Shown: one piece after another, positions 36,517 through 44,678 of the stretch | Numbering within the stretch: the stretch's first letter is position 1 | Layout of the letters: every line of letters starts with the position of its first letter | Assembly (NCBI GenBank): GCA_027618565.1 | Contig: JAQCEQ010000012.1 | Coordinates: 1-62,091, forward strand | Length of the DNA: 62,091 nt | From: Planctomycetota bacterium | GTDB taxonomy: Bacteria > Planctomycetota > Phycisphaerae > Phycisphaerales > SM1A02 | Direction: 5' to 3' | Notes under the pieces: generated by a model | Told to the model about the DNA's origin: nothing | The model's input: only the letters and a program-made list of their open reading frames with translations | Database searches by the model: none | Program-made: the position numbers and the translations under genes

Positions 36517-36708
36517 TCAGGCAGCGCGCTCGCCGCGAACGACCTTGACCTGCAGCCCAGGTCGGAGGTAGCCGCAGCTGGCGCAAGCGGCGTGCGGCCG
36601 GCGTGCCGAACCACAGTTGGGGCACTGGGTGGTCTGGACGGGGCTGAGGGCGTGGTGCGCGCGGCGTCGGCCCTTGCGGCCCTTGGATACGCGATGGGTA
36701 GGTTGCAT
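36517..36708 (-). CDS. rpmF: Large ribosomal subunit protein bL32, zinc-binding form
   Basis: The 63-residue basic protein has four zinc ligands, Cys29, Cys32, Cys42 and Cys45 (CPNC and CASC), so it is the zinc-containing type. It heads the unit continuing into plsX and fabH. A promoter with a perfect -35 lies upstream (36757-36784). The usual yceD (DUF177) partner gene is not upstream; instead the region is divergent to rpsL. Confidence 0.93.
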   Translation of the reverse strand: MQPTHRVSKGRKGRRRAHHALSPVQTTQCPNCGSARRPHAACASCGYLRPGLQVKVVRGERAA

Positions 36709-36732
36709 GGTGGAATCCTGATGTCGCTAAGG

Positions 36733-36748
36733 CGGCATAAAAATGCCG
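36733..36748 (-). promoter_or_regulatory. Small hairpin at the 5' end of the predicted rpmF transcript
   Basis: CGGCAT and ATGCCG form a perfect 6-base stem with a four-base loop (TTTT in the minus-strand transcript). It begins at about the predicted start site (near 36750) of the rpmF leader. It could stabilise the mRNA or be a control site; that is inference. Confidence 0.4.
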
Positions 36749-36756
36749 AGCCGGGG

Positions 36757-36784
36757 ATCTTACAGTGGGAATATGGCGTGTCAA
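36757..36784 (-). promoter_or_regulatory. Sigma-70 type promoter of rpmF-plsX-fabH-fabD
   Basis: On the minus strand, TTGACA (36784-36779, perfect -35) is followed by 16 bases and TAAGAT (36762-36757, 4 of 6 to the -10). Transcription would start near 36750, about 40 bases before the rpmF ATG. Confidence 0.65.
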
Positions 36785-36883
36785 GAATCGCACACCGTGC
36801 ACCACGCAGCGCGATGGATCGCATCCGATAACACGCGCGTGGGACCGATCGATCGTTCGGGGACTGTCGACTCTCCCCGCTCC

Positions 36884-36912
36884 TTGCGGAGGCCTCGACA
36901 TTCCGCTAGATT
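36884..36912 (+). promoter_or_regulatory. Probable sigma-70 type promoter of rpsL-rpsG
   Basis: TTGCGG (36884-36889), a 17-base spacer and TAGATT (36907-36912). The start would be near 36919, about 38 bases before rpsL. A CCCGC/GCGGG stem (about 36923-36937) lies in the leader. The -35 is weak (first three bases only). Confidence 0.45.
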
Positions 36913-36956
36913 GCTCGATTCCCCGCCGTTGAGCGGGTTCACGGACCTACGACCTC

Positions 36957-37346
36957 ATGCCGACCATCAATCAGCTCGTTCGCAAGCCCCGCCGGGACAA
37001 GCCCGCCAAGAGCAAGACGCGTGACCTTGAGGCGTGCCCCCAGCGCCGAGGCGTGTGCCTGCAGGTCAAGACCGTGACCCCGAAGAAGCCGAACTCCGCG
37101 CTGCGCAAGGTGTGCCGCGTGCGTTTGTCCAACGGGAAGGAAGTGACCGCCTATATCGGTGGCGAAGGTCACAATCTGCAGGAGCACTCGATCGTCCTCG
37201 TCCGCGGCGGCCGCGTCCGTGACCTCCCAGGCGTTCGCTACCACGTGGTGCGCGGCTCGCTGGATTGCCTCGGCGTCGATGGCCGCAAGAAGAGCCGCTC
37301 CAAGTACGGCGTGAAGCGCAAGGCTGCCGCCGCGAAGAAGAAGTAG
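36957..37346 (+). CDS. rpsL: Small ribosomal subunit protein uS12, with Arg at position 88
   Basis: The 129-residue S12 protein of the decoding centre has the usual [17 protein letters not shown] with wild-type Lys43. Position 88 is Arg ([13 protein letters not shown]), where E. coli, Thermus and most bacteria have Lys. Asp89, the methylthiolated residue in E. coli, is kept. The C-terminal tail is Lys/Ala-rich. rpsG follows after 122 bases. Confidence 0.98.
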   Translation: MPTINQLVRKPRRDKPAKSKTRDLEACPQRRGVCLQVKTVTPKKPNSALRKVCRVRLSNGKEVTAYIGGEGHNLQEHSIVLVRGGRVRDLPGVRYHVVRGSLDCLGVDGRKKSRSKYGVKRKAAAAKKK

Positions 37347-37468
37347 CCCATCCGATCACGGTCTGCACGCCCATGTGGGCGGCGGCCCATGTCTCAGTGG
37401 AGTAGCGACGGTCACTGCCTCGGGATGCCCATCCCCGACCGCCGCGAAGCAACAGAAAGGACCCACCT
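37347..37468 (+). promoter_or_regulatory. rpsL-rpsG intercistronic region with hairpins, possible S7 control site
   Basis: The gap contains GCCCA-TG-TGGGC (about 37367-37380) and GGGATG-CC-CATCCC near 37425-37438, then AAAGGA ahead of rpsG. In E. coli the equivalent S12-S7 spacer is the binding site for repressor S7. A similar role here is inference; I have not modelled the fold. Confidence 0.35.
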
Positions 37469-37963
37469 ATGGCAGGCAAGTTCACCGCGAGCGCCACGCA
37501 GCTCCGACCCGATCCCCGTTACAAAGACCTGGTTGTCGCCAAGTTCATCAATTGCCTGATGTACGACGGCAAGAAGGCCACCGCGACCAAGGTCGTGTAC
37601 GACGCCTTTGACCTCATCCAGAACAAGCTGGACAAGGACAAGCCGGAGAACCTCCCCAAGACCGCCTTTGAGGTGTTCCAGCGCGCCCTGGACAATGTGC
37701 GGCCCAATGTCGAGGTGCGCTCCAAGCGCATCGGCGGAGCCAACTATCAGGTGCCGATGCAGCTCAACAGGCGTCGCCAGCAGAGCCTGACCTTCCGGTG
37801 GGTCATCGGCTCCGCGCGCGAGGAGAAGGGCAAGCCCATCTCGACCCGCCTCGCGAAGGAACTCTGGGACGCCGCCATGAACACCGGCAAGGCCGTCACC
37901 ACCAAGGAAAACACCCACCGCATGGCGGAGGCGAACCGCGCCTTCGCGCACTTCGCTCGGTGA
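37469..37963 (+). CDS. rpsG: Small ribosomal subunit protein uS7
   Basis: The 164-residue S7 protein organises the 16S rRNA 3' domain. It has the family start, KFINCLMYDGKKATATKVVYDAF, RIGGANYQVPMQ and the C-terminal helix ENTHRMAEANRAFAHFAR. It is slightly longer than the typical 156. AAAGGA precedes the ATG. A strong terminator lies 33 bases after the stop, so fusA and tuf, which usually follow, are not in this transcript. Confidence 0.97.
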   Translation: MAGKFTASATQLRPDPRYKDLVVAKFINCLMYDGKKATATKVVYDAFDLIQNKLDKDKPENLPKTAFEVFQRALDNVRPNVEVRSKRIGGANYQVPMQLNRRRQQSLTFRWVIGSAREEKGKPISTRLAKELWDAAMNTGKAVTTKENTHRMAEANRAFAHFAR

Positions 37964-37996
37964 GCCTGCGCTGAGCAGGTACTGGCACGCACCCAC

Positions 37997-38028
37997 GCCC
38001 CGTGCAGGCTCCCTGCACGGGGCTTTTT
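37997..38028 (+). terminator. Rho-independent terminator of rpsL-rpsG
   Basis: A perfect 12-base stem, GCCCCGTGCAGG (37997-38008) with CCTGCACGGGGC (38012-38023), a three-base loop, and TTTTT at 38024-38028. It separates rpsG from the ThiF-like gene. Confidence 0.92.
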
Positions 38029-38067
38029 CGTGGGACCAGGCGCAGTTCTTAGGATGGTGACTCAACC

Positions 38068-39126
38068 ATGACCGGCACGCCCACCGATCGATTCGCGCGC
38101 GTCCGCGCTCTGCACGGGCTGCCGGATGGCGCGGTTGAGCGATGGCAGGGGGCCAGCGTGCTCGTTGCAGGCGTCGGCGCGCTGGGGTGCGTCGCTGCGG
38201 AGTTGCTGGCCCGTGCGGGAGTGGGCCACCTGGTGCTGGTGGACCGCGACATTGTGGAGTGGACCAACTTGCCGAGGCAGCTGCTCTATTCCGAGGACGA
38301 TGCGCGCCAGTCGCGTCCCAAGGCCAGTGCAGCGCGCGCGCGGCTGCTTGACATCAACTCGTCCATCCGCATCGAGGCCTTTGACGACCAGCTCGATGGC
38401 GAAAGCATCCACAGCTACGCGCACGGCGTGCACGCGGTGGTCGACGGCCTGGACAACATCGAGGCGCGCCAGGTGGTGAACGAGTGGTGCGTGGACCACC
38501 GTGTCCCGTACTTCCACGCCGCCGCGGTCGGATGGGAGGGTCGATCCCTGGCGTGCCTTCCGGGCGAAGGCGGCGCGTGTTTCCGCTGCGCCTTCCCGGA
38601 ACTTCCCGCGCCAGGCACGCTGGAGACCTGCGAGTCGGCGGGCATTTTCACCCCTGCGGCCGTGCGGGCGGCGAATGCGGCGACGGCCGAGTGCCTCAAG
38701 TGCCTCGCCGGGATGGAGGCCGCCGTGGACCGGCGGCTGCACTCCTTCAATGCACTGACAGGCGAGGCCTGCGCGATCGGTCCCATCAAGCGCGATCCAG
38801 ATTGCCCCTGCTGCGGCCGAGGCGAGCGCCCGTTCCTGAGGGCGGGGGCTGGGTCGCGCGTCCTCGCGCTGTGCGGTCGCGGTGCAATGCAGGTGCTCCC
38901 GGCGCGGGGCGCACCGCCCGTGGAACTGGGACCACTGCTGGCGCGGCTTTCGCGTGAGGGCGATTTTGCGATGGCAGAGGGAAACCGACTGGTCGGCACG
39001 ATTGATTCCGGCGCGGCCGGACGGCCGCTTGGTCTGGAAGTCCATCGCGACGGTCGTGTGATCGTTCGAGGGACCGCGGACGAGCGGCAGGCTCGGCTCG
39101 CGGTCTCGCGCTACATCGGCACGTGA
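38068..39126 (+). CDS. ThiF/MoeB-type E1-like adenylyltransferase
   Basis: The 352-residue enzyme activates the C-terminus of a ubiquitin-like sulfur carrier with ATP. It has GVGALGC (35-41), the VDRDIVEWTNLPRQ loop, Asp126 in VDGLDN, and a zinc site from CFRC (171, 174) and CPCC (246-249). The catalytic cysteine is probably Cys188 in TCESAGIF. A C-terminal domain of about 90 residues resembles the ThiS-like end of some MoeB proteins, but without a Gly-Gly terminus. No thiS, moaD or other cofactor gene is adjacent, so the partner is unknown. Confidence 0.85.
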   Translation: MTGTPTDRFARVRALHGLPDGAVERWQGASVLVAGVGALGCVAAELLARAGVGHLVLVDRDIVEWTNLPRQLLYSEDDARQSRPKASAARARLLDINSSIRIEAFDDQLDGESIHSYAHGVHAVVDGLDNIEARQVVNEWCVDHRVPYFHAAAVGWEGRSLACLPGEGGACFRCAFPELPAPGTLETCESAGIFTPAAVRAANAATAECLKCLAGMEAAVDRRLHSFNALTGEACAIGPIKRDPDCPCCGRGERPFLRAGAGSRVLALCGRGAMQVLPARGAPPVELGPLLARLSREGDFAMAEGNRLVGTIDSGAAGRPLGLEVHRDGRVIVRGTADERQARLAVSRYIGT

Positions 39127-39169
39127 CGGACTAGGATCGATTCCCGGAACGATTCCCCACCCCCAGCCT

Positions 39170-41719
39170 ATGTCGCCGGAATTCATCAACAGGTGCGCAC
39201 GCAGTCCCGCAGTCTCGCGACTGGCGCAACTGGCTTGCCTGATGGTGGCCATCCTTGGGAGTCGCGTAGCCACTGCGCAGCAAAAATCGGCCGAGGAGTT
39301 GGCTCTGCCGCCGCTCCTGGAACTGTCACAACTCGCAGAACTCTTGGAGGCGCACGCCCCCGTGCCTCCGGAGAAGTGGCTGGATGTGGAGAGGGCGCAC
39401 GCCGAGTATGCCGCCAAGCACGCCGCGGTCTTCGAGAAGGACCCGGCGATCGCACGGATGTCCAACTGGCGGGCGGAGGAGCCGAGAGCGGACATGTATG
39501 GCACGTGGGTCACCGCCCGAGAGACGCTCGTCAGGCGGCTGCTGGCGATGGAGGCGGCACTCTTCGACGCGGTGCGGCCCCTCGTCGCGGAAGAGCACCA
39601 GTCAGGGATGGAGCGAGTGCGCAGGCGGCGTGCCTCGAGTTGGTACCAGGGTGGCATGCGAGGGAGCGGCGTCGCGACTGGATGTTCGGCGGACATCACG
39701 GCAGTGGTCTACGCCGTCGATGCCACCATCCCGTACCGCGAGGCGTTGGCGCCGACGCTGGAGGGATACGAGTCGGCACGGGCGCGCGACCTGGACGGTC
39801 TCTTCCGTGAAGTGATGAGGGTCGCCGGAGACATGGTGCGCGCCTACCAGGTGCTGGAGCAGCGGATGCGTGACACTGCCCAAGAGAAGCGCCGGCAGGA
39901 GGAACAGGGGCAGGTACAAGGAGAAGGCGAGGGCGAGATGGACATGTGGATGGAACTGCAGGTGGAGATGAAGCGGCTCAGCAAGCCACTTGGCTCGATG
40001 ATTCAGAGCGTGCTGGCGCGCCAGCGGAGGACGCTGTCCGCGGTGGAGGCGCAGATTCCCCTGGAGGCCCGTCGGCCGTTTGTGGATCGATTCATCACCG
40101 AGGCGTACCCCGATGTCGGGGACTCCGAGGGACTTGAGGTGCCAGCAGCCATCCGGAGGGCGCTGCGGCTGAGGTCACTCACCCCGGAGGAGCGCGAGGC
40201 CGTGAAGCGCATCGACCAGTCGTGGTGGGCCGCCGACCGCGCCATCTGCAACGACTGGATGGATCGCACCGACCAAGAGTCGGAGCGCTTTGTAGGAGGG
40301 GATGGCGAGAGCTGGGCCGCGTACTCCAGCGACCTGGATGTGCTGCGAGATCGCCGGTGGGACCGAGCACATCAGGCCCAAGCGGAACTGGCGGCGCTCC
40401 TGGGCGACGAACGCAACGGCCGGATGTCGGGACCCGAAGACGCCGAGCACTTCGTGCCTGACGTCGCCGCAGGCCCCGGCTCCACGACCCCGTCCGCTCT
40501 CTGGATGACGGACCCAGAGGAGGTCGATGCGCTCTCCGCCCATGCGAGTGCGCCAGACGCGCTGCGCGCGTTCCTGGCCCGCAGGGTGGCCAATGATCCG
40601 GTGGGCAGCGCCGTCCTGGATGTGCTGTGGGGAGACCTCGTGGATGCCTGGCAACGGGAGGTGAAGGCGTCGCTCGAGGAGGGCCAGTCCCTCCAGGAGA
40701 AGGTGACCGTGGTCTCCGACGACGACGTGGTTCGCTTCGACTTGGCGGTCTGGCAACGTGTCCAGGAGCTCAACCAGCGCGCGATCGAGCGCGAGCGAGA
40801 GCTGGTCGCCACGCTTGTCTCGGAGCTTCAGGCGACCGCCACATCGCTGGATGACATGTCCGCGCGTGCGGCGATGGCGTGGATGGACATCGAGCTGGCA
40901 CGCACCGTGATTCAGGCGCACCTCTCCGAATCTCGCGACTCCGGTCCGAACGCCATCCGCGTCGCCGATGCCGTCATCCGGTCGATCCCGCCGCAGGAAT
41001 TGAGCGTGAAGATCATGGATCGGCTGTCCACGTTGCCCGCGGCGGTGGCGACCGCCAAGGAGCTTGCGGCGGAGGCTCGGCGGCACGGCCTCGCCTTCGC
41101 CCAGTTGCGTGCCGAGGACCCGGAGTCCTGGTGGGAGAGCGAGCGATACACAGAGATTGGCACGATGCAAGCCAACCATGATGGAGAGGTGCGCGAGCTT
41201 GCAAGGACGGTGCGGGCCCTCATGGACGACGCACTCCTGTCGCTGATGGGCGGGCTTCCAGAGGAGGAGCGGGCCCAGCTGGCCAATGCGGCGCGCCGTG
41301 ACGCCGACGGCGCGATGCTCAAGCGACTCCCCTCCCTGGTGGCACTGATCCAGGCGGTGATGGACGCCCTCCCGGAGGATGACGCCCGCCGCGCGACGCT
41401 GGAAGCCTTCCTGAAGGAAGCAGGCACGGAGGAGGCCACTCTCCTGGACGCGTTCGTTGCGGCGCGGGCGGATGCGGTCCGGTTCATCGATGCGCGCGAC
41501 CGTGCCGAGAACCTTGAGGAGTACCAGGCCCAGTGGGACCAGTACCAGAGGAGCCATGAGGCCATCGAGGTCGTGATCACCAAGCTCCGCCAGCACGCCC
41601 AGCGCGTCCTGCTCCGCCTGGAATCGATCGTCGGCGTCGAATCGGTTCGCGCCATGCCGATGCACGCGCGCTGCCGGGCGGTCTATGTCGAGGGCGACCT
41701 CTCGTGGGCGGCGTGGTGA
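39170..41719 (+). CDS. Large secreted alpha-helical protein, unknown function
   Basis: The 849-residue protein has a signal peptide (basic start, hydrophobic core near residues 20-33, likely cleavage after VATA). It is otherwise almost wholly charged and helical, rich in Glu, Arg, Ala and Leu. A low-complexity Gln/Glu/Gly stretch lies near residues 245-262 (EEQGQVQGEGEGE). I recognise no domain or catalytic motif; long coiled coils are likely. The next gene starts on its last base (TGATG), so the two secreted proteins are translationally coupled and may work together. Confidence 0.75.
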   Translation: MSPEFINRCARSPAVSRLAQLACLMVAILGSRVATAQQKSAEELALPPLLELSQLAELLEAHAPVPPEKWLDVERAHAEYAAKHAAVFEKDPAIARMSNWRAEEPRADMYGTWVTARETLVRRLLAMEAALFDAVRPLVAEEHQSGMERVRRRRASSWYQGGMRGSGVATGCSADITAVVYAVDATIPYREALAPTLEGYESARARDLDGLFREVMRVAGDMVRAYQVLEQRMRDTAQEKRRQEEQGQVQGEGEGEMDMWMELQVEMKRLSKPLGSMIQSVLARQRRTLSAVEAQIPLEARRPFVDRFITEAYPDVGDSEGLEVPAAIRRALRLRSLTPEEREAVKRIDQSWWAADRAICNDWMDRTDQESERFVGGDGESWAAYSSDLDVLRDRRWDRAHQAQAELAALLGDERNGRMSGPEDAEHFVPDVAAGPGSTTPSALWMTDPEEVDALSAHASAPDALRAFLARRVANDPVGSAVLDVLWGDLVDAWQREVKASLEEGQSLQEKVTVVSDDDVVRFDLAVWQRVQELNQRAIERERELVATLVSELQATATSLDDMSARAAMAWMDIELARTVIQAHLSESRDSGPNAIRVADAVIRSIPPQELSVKIMDRLSTLPAAVATAKELAAEARRHGLAFAQLRAEDPESWWESERYTEIGTMQANHDGEVRELARTVRALMDDALLSLMGGLPEEERAQLANAARRDADGAMLKRLPSLVALIQAVMDALPEDDARRATLEAFLKEAGTEEATLLDAFVAARADAVRFIDARDRAENLEEYQAQWDQYQRSHEAIEVVITKLRQHAQRVLLRLESIVGVESVRAMPMHARCRAVYVEGDLSWAAW

Positions 41720-43713
41720 TGGCATTCCCCGCGACGGCCATCATGGTGGCCGCGCTTGCCGCCCAGCTTGCGGCGGCTCGTGCCTCACCCCAAGGGGAGG
41801 TCGCGCTTCCCGACATGCCCTGGTTTGCGCGATTGGGGCTGCGCGCATCGGACGTGAACTTTCGCATGCCCGTCGCGGACCGAGTCGTCCTGGTCCCCGA
41901 CGAGGCAACATTCCTGGACGAGCTCAGTCGCTGGTCCCTCAACGCACGCTGGCCGGTGCTCATCGAGGATGACTGGTACGCGCCTCGATTCGTCCGAGGC
42001 TTCCAGCCGAAAGAAGTTGTCCGACGCACCTCCGTCGCGACAGCCATGCCATCCGGCGAGGCCCTGCACACGGCGGTGGACCGCGCGGTGGCGGCGGCTT
42101 GGAGTCGACCTGACTCTTCCACCGTGACCGCATCAGCCGCGTTCGCAGCGGCTCGATTCGTGCCCGCGGGACTGGTCGTGACCGCGGACGACGCACCGCA
42201 ACGCTGCGCAGCCGCCGCCTTGGCCGCATGGCACGGTCAGCCCGTGGCGTGGCTGGCCGGTGACTTTGGGACGCTTGGAAGCACGATTTCGGAGAGCCAG
42301 ACGCAGGCGCTGAGCACAGGCGTGGAGGGTGCCGCTCGCGATTGCGGCTACCCAGCACTTGCGCTTGGCGATGCCATCGAGACCGTGACGCTGGCGCTTC
42401 CGATGGGCATCAAGGCGACGCTTCCGCTCACGACGCAGTTCACCCAAGTGAACAACGCGCGCAGTTCCCAACCTGCCGCCACGAGCGATGCGATGTGCCG
42501 GCTCGAGGATGGGACTCGTTGGGCGGTCGCCTCGTCGATCGTCGGCTCGCCGGCGCAATCCGTGGCGATGGCGATGTCGAGCGCCTTCCTTCCGCGCGAG
42601 GACGCGCTCCTCTGGAACGGATACCCCGACACAGGGCAGTGGCAGCAGTATGGATTCGATCCGATCCTTCCCATGATGGAGGAGTCGGGCGTGAAGCCGT
42701 CGGCGCGGCGGGGCGATGCCGCCGAGGCCAGCGATTTTCGTGTCGCCGGTGTCGCGGGCCTCACGGCTCACTGGCTGTTCATCGACAGCAAGGGCAACTG
42801 GGACTTCTTCGACCTGGCCAATGACTCTCGCGCGGACGCGATGGACGTGCCGCTGCTCGTCGTCCCCACGCCGCTCTACATGGTGCACTCCTTCAGCCTC
42901 CAGATGCCGGCGTACGAGCCAAGCATCGGGGCGAGGTGGCTGGACCACGGCGTGTACGCCTACGTGGGAAGCGTTCAAGAGCCGATGCTCAACGGCTTCA
43001 CGCCTCCCGGGCTGGTCATCGACCGAACGCTTCGGCTGGTGCCCTTCCTCGTCGCCTCTCGATGGCTGGAGGGACCCGGCGACGCGTGCTGGCGAATCGC
43101 CCTCATCGGTGACCCGTTGATGCAGGTCCGGCCGATCGCCAAGATCCCCGTCGCACCTCGCGTGGCACCCGAGACGATCCCTTCGGATCGGCGCGACGGA
43201 TGCCAGCCCATTCGCGCCGCGGCGATCCAGCTCCTCCGCCGGTCCCAGGCGCCCGACGCCACGCCGGATGTCCTTCAGGCTGCCGCTCGCGACATGGCGC
43301 TCCTGGGCGACACCGCGCTGGTGTGCGGTGCGTTCGCGGCCGCGGAGAAGCAGGGCGATCCCGTCGCTTCCGCCGTTGCACCCGTGGCCCTGGAATCGCT
43401 CTTCCTGGCCGGAGACCACGCATCGTTCATGCGTGCCATCGCCTTGGTGCCTTCCCCTTCGCCGCGCCAGCTCGACTTCCTGTGGGCGATGTGGACGCCG
43501 GCGATCGGCTCGTCGATGGACTCACCGACGGTTCGATACCTCGCCTCTCACCCGCGCCAGCCGCGCGCGCAGGTGGATCTCTCGCGGCTCCTGCCGCAGA
43601 TGGTGAGGGTGATGGGTCCGCAGGAAACGAAGAATGCGATCGAGGCCGCCATGCGCGCCTGCCCCGATGACGGCGACCGCGACAAGATCGCTCAGTTGCT
43701 GCGGGGTGTCTGA
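41719..43713 (+). CDS. Secreted protein with C25/TIGR03790-like (caspase-fold) features
   Basis: The 664-residue protein starts at ATG 41719 on the previous stop and has a signal peptide ending near AARASPQ. Residues about 395-470 contain LDHGVYAYVGSVQEPMLN and CWRIALIGDPLMQVRP. These match the pattern of the gingipain (C25) and TIGR03790 families, where a similar AYVGSV.EP stretch and GDPL close the caspase-like domain. I cannot identify a firm His-Cys dyad, so peptidase activity is uncertain. A tetratricopeptide-like helical tail follows (about 500-664). Its last 22 bases overlap the convergent SGNH gene. Confidence 0.6.
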   Translation: MAFPATAIMVAALAAQLAAARASPQGEVALPDMPWFARLGLRASDVNFRMPVADRVVLVPDEATFLDELSRWSLNARWPVLIEDDWYAPRFVRGFQPKEVVRRTSVATAMPSGEALHTAVDRAVAAAWSRPDSSTVTASAAFAAARFVPAGLVVTADDAPQRCAAAALAAWHGQPVAWLAGDFGTLGSTISESQTQALSTGVEGAARDCGYPALALGDAIETVTLALPMGIKATLPLTTQFTQVNNARSSQPAATSDAMCRLEDGTRWAVASSIVGSPAQSVAMAMSSAFLPREDALLWNGYPDTGQWQQYGFDPILPMMEESGVKPSARRGDAAEASDFRVAGVAGLTAHWLFIDSKGNWDFFDLANDSRADAMDVPLLVVPTPLYMVHSFSLQMPAYEPSIGARWLDHGVYAYVGSVQEPMLNGFTPPGLVIDRTLRLVPFLVASRWLEGPGDACWRIALIGDPLMQVRPIAKIPVAPRVAPETIPSDRRDGCQPIRAAAIQLLRRSQAPDATPDVLQAAARDMALLGDTALVCGAFAAAEKQGDPVASAVAPVALESLFLAGDHASFMRAIALVPSPSPRQLDFLWAMWTPAIGSSMDSPTVRYLASHPRQPRAQVDLSRLLPQMVRVMGPQETKNAIEAAMRACPDDGDRDKIAQLLRGV

Positions 43714-44678
43714 GCGTCCAGCGTGGCCTGCACCTGTTCGTGGAGTTCGCGCTCGATGCGCGCGCGATGCACACGCGGGTCCAGGTTGATGTCCGCACGA
43801 ATCTCGGCGCCGCCGTCGCGGAGCGACTCCAGCGATCGCGCCCACAACGCAACCAGCCCCTCGAAGGTGGGATGCAGGTGGTCGTCCTGCAGGAGCGCGC
43901 CGTCCACGGCGGGCGTCCACGCCACGCCGCCAAAGGTGGTCGGCTGTCCCGACAGCGCATCCTTGGTGAGCGTGTACATCGGCACGATGACCGCCCGATT
44001 CGGGTGCTGTGCGACCCACTCCTTGAGTCGCGCGTTGGCCGCGACGATGGTGGTGGGCTCCGGAATCTGTGCCTCTCCCAACATCGACGAATGGGCATCG
44101 TTCAGGTCGGGAATCTCGCCCACCACCAGCATGGTCCGCCCCATCCGCGACGCATTCTCGGCGTCGACCGGGCCAAGCAGCCGATCCAACTCCGCCAGCC
44201 CCACCTCCAGGCTCTCCAGACGCGCCGACTCGTTGCGAAGGGGCTGGTCATCCACTCCCGTCGTTCCGTAGACGTACCAGAACAAGAAGTCCAGGCCGAC
44301 GACGAGGGTCGGCCGCTCCCGCATCGCGTGTCGCACCTCGTCCGCACCGGTCGCGTGCGGTGACAGGAACATCGTGCGGGTTGCATAGGACACCAGCACG
44401 GCGGGGTCCGGGTCGATCGTCGTCTCAATCACCGTCCGCAGGTCCGTGGGCTCCACGCCCGTCAGTTTCCCGATCCGTGCGCGAATGCCCGCACCGAAGC
44501 CATCAGAGGCGCTGGCCCCGATCACTACGACTCGATCCAGGAGTCGCGGCGCGGCACTGGTCGTCGCCTGCTGCGCGCACGCGCCGGAGCAAGGCACTCC
44601 CGGGGCGCAGAATCCAATCAGTGCAGAAAGCGCTACAGGGAACAGTGCGCATCGGTGCGGGGCGCACGCCAGGGTCAT
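43692..44678 (-). CDS. Secreted SGNH/GDSL-type hydrolase
   Basis: The 328-residue product has an N-terminal hydrophobic signal with several cysteines (cleavage near ACAQQ). It then has SGNH blocks: [14 protein letters not shown] (nucleophile Ser in place of GDS), a central Gly/Asn region, and [10 protein letters not shown] supplying Asp and His. It probably hydrolyses an ester or acetyl group on a polysaccharide or lipid outside the cytoplasm. Its ATG overlaps the sucD stop by 4 bases, and its end overlaps the secreted C25-like gene by 22. Confidence 0.75.
   Translation of the reverse strand: MTLACAPHRCALFPVALSALIGFCAPGVPCSGACAQQATTSAAPRLLDRVVVIGASASDGFGAGIRARIGKLTGVEPTDLRTVIETTIDPDPAVLVSYATRTMFLSPHATGADEVRHAMRERPTLVVGLDFLFWYVYGTTGVDDQPLRNESARLESLEVGLAELDRLLGPVDAENASRMGRTMLVVGEIPDLNDAHSSMLGEAQIPEPTTIVAANARLKEWVAQHPNRAVIVPMYTLTKDALSGQPTTFGGVAWTPAVDGALLQDDHLHPTFEGLVALWARSLESLRDGGAEIRADINLDPRVHRARIERELHEQVQATLDAQTPRSN

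Noticed and set aside
36709-36956. Possible tRNA or small RNA between rpmF and rpsL
   Set aside because: No cloverleaf or CCA end could be drawn; the gap is explained by divergent promoters.
40175-41725. 516-codon minus-strand frame opposite the secreted helical protein
   Set aside because: No motif. The plus-strand gene has a signal peptide and is coupled to its neighbour.
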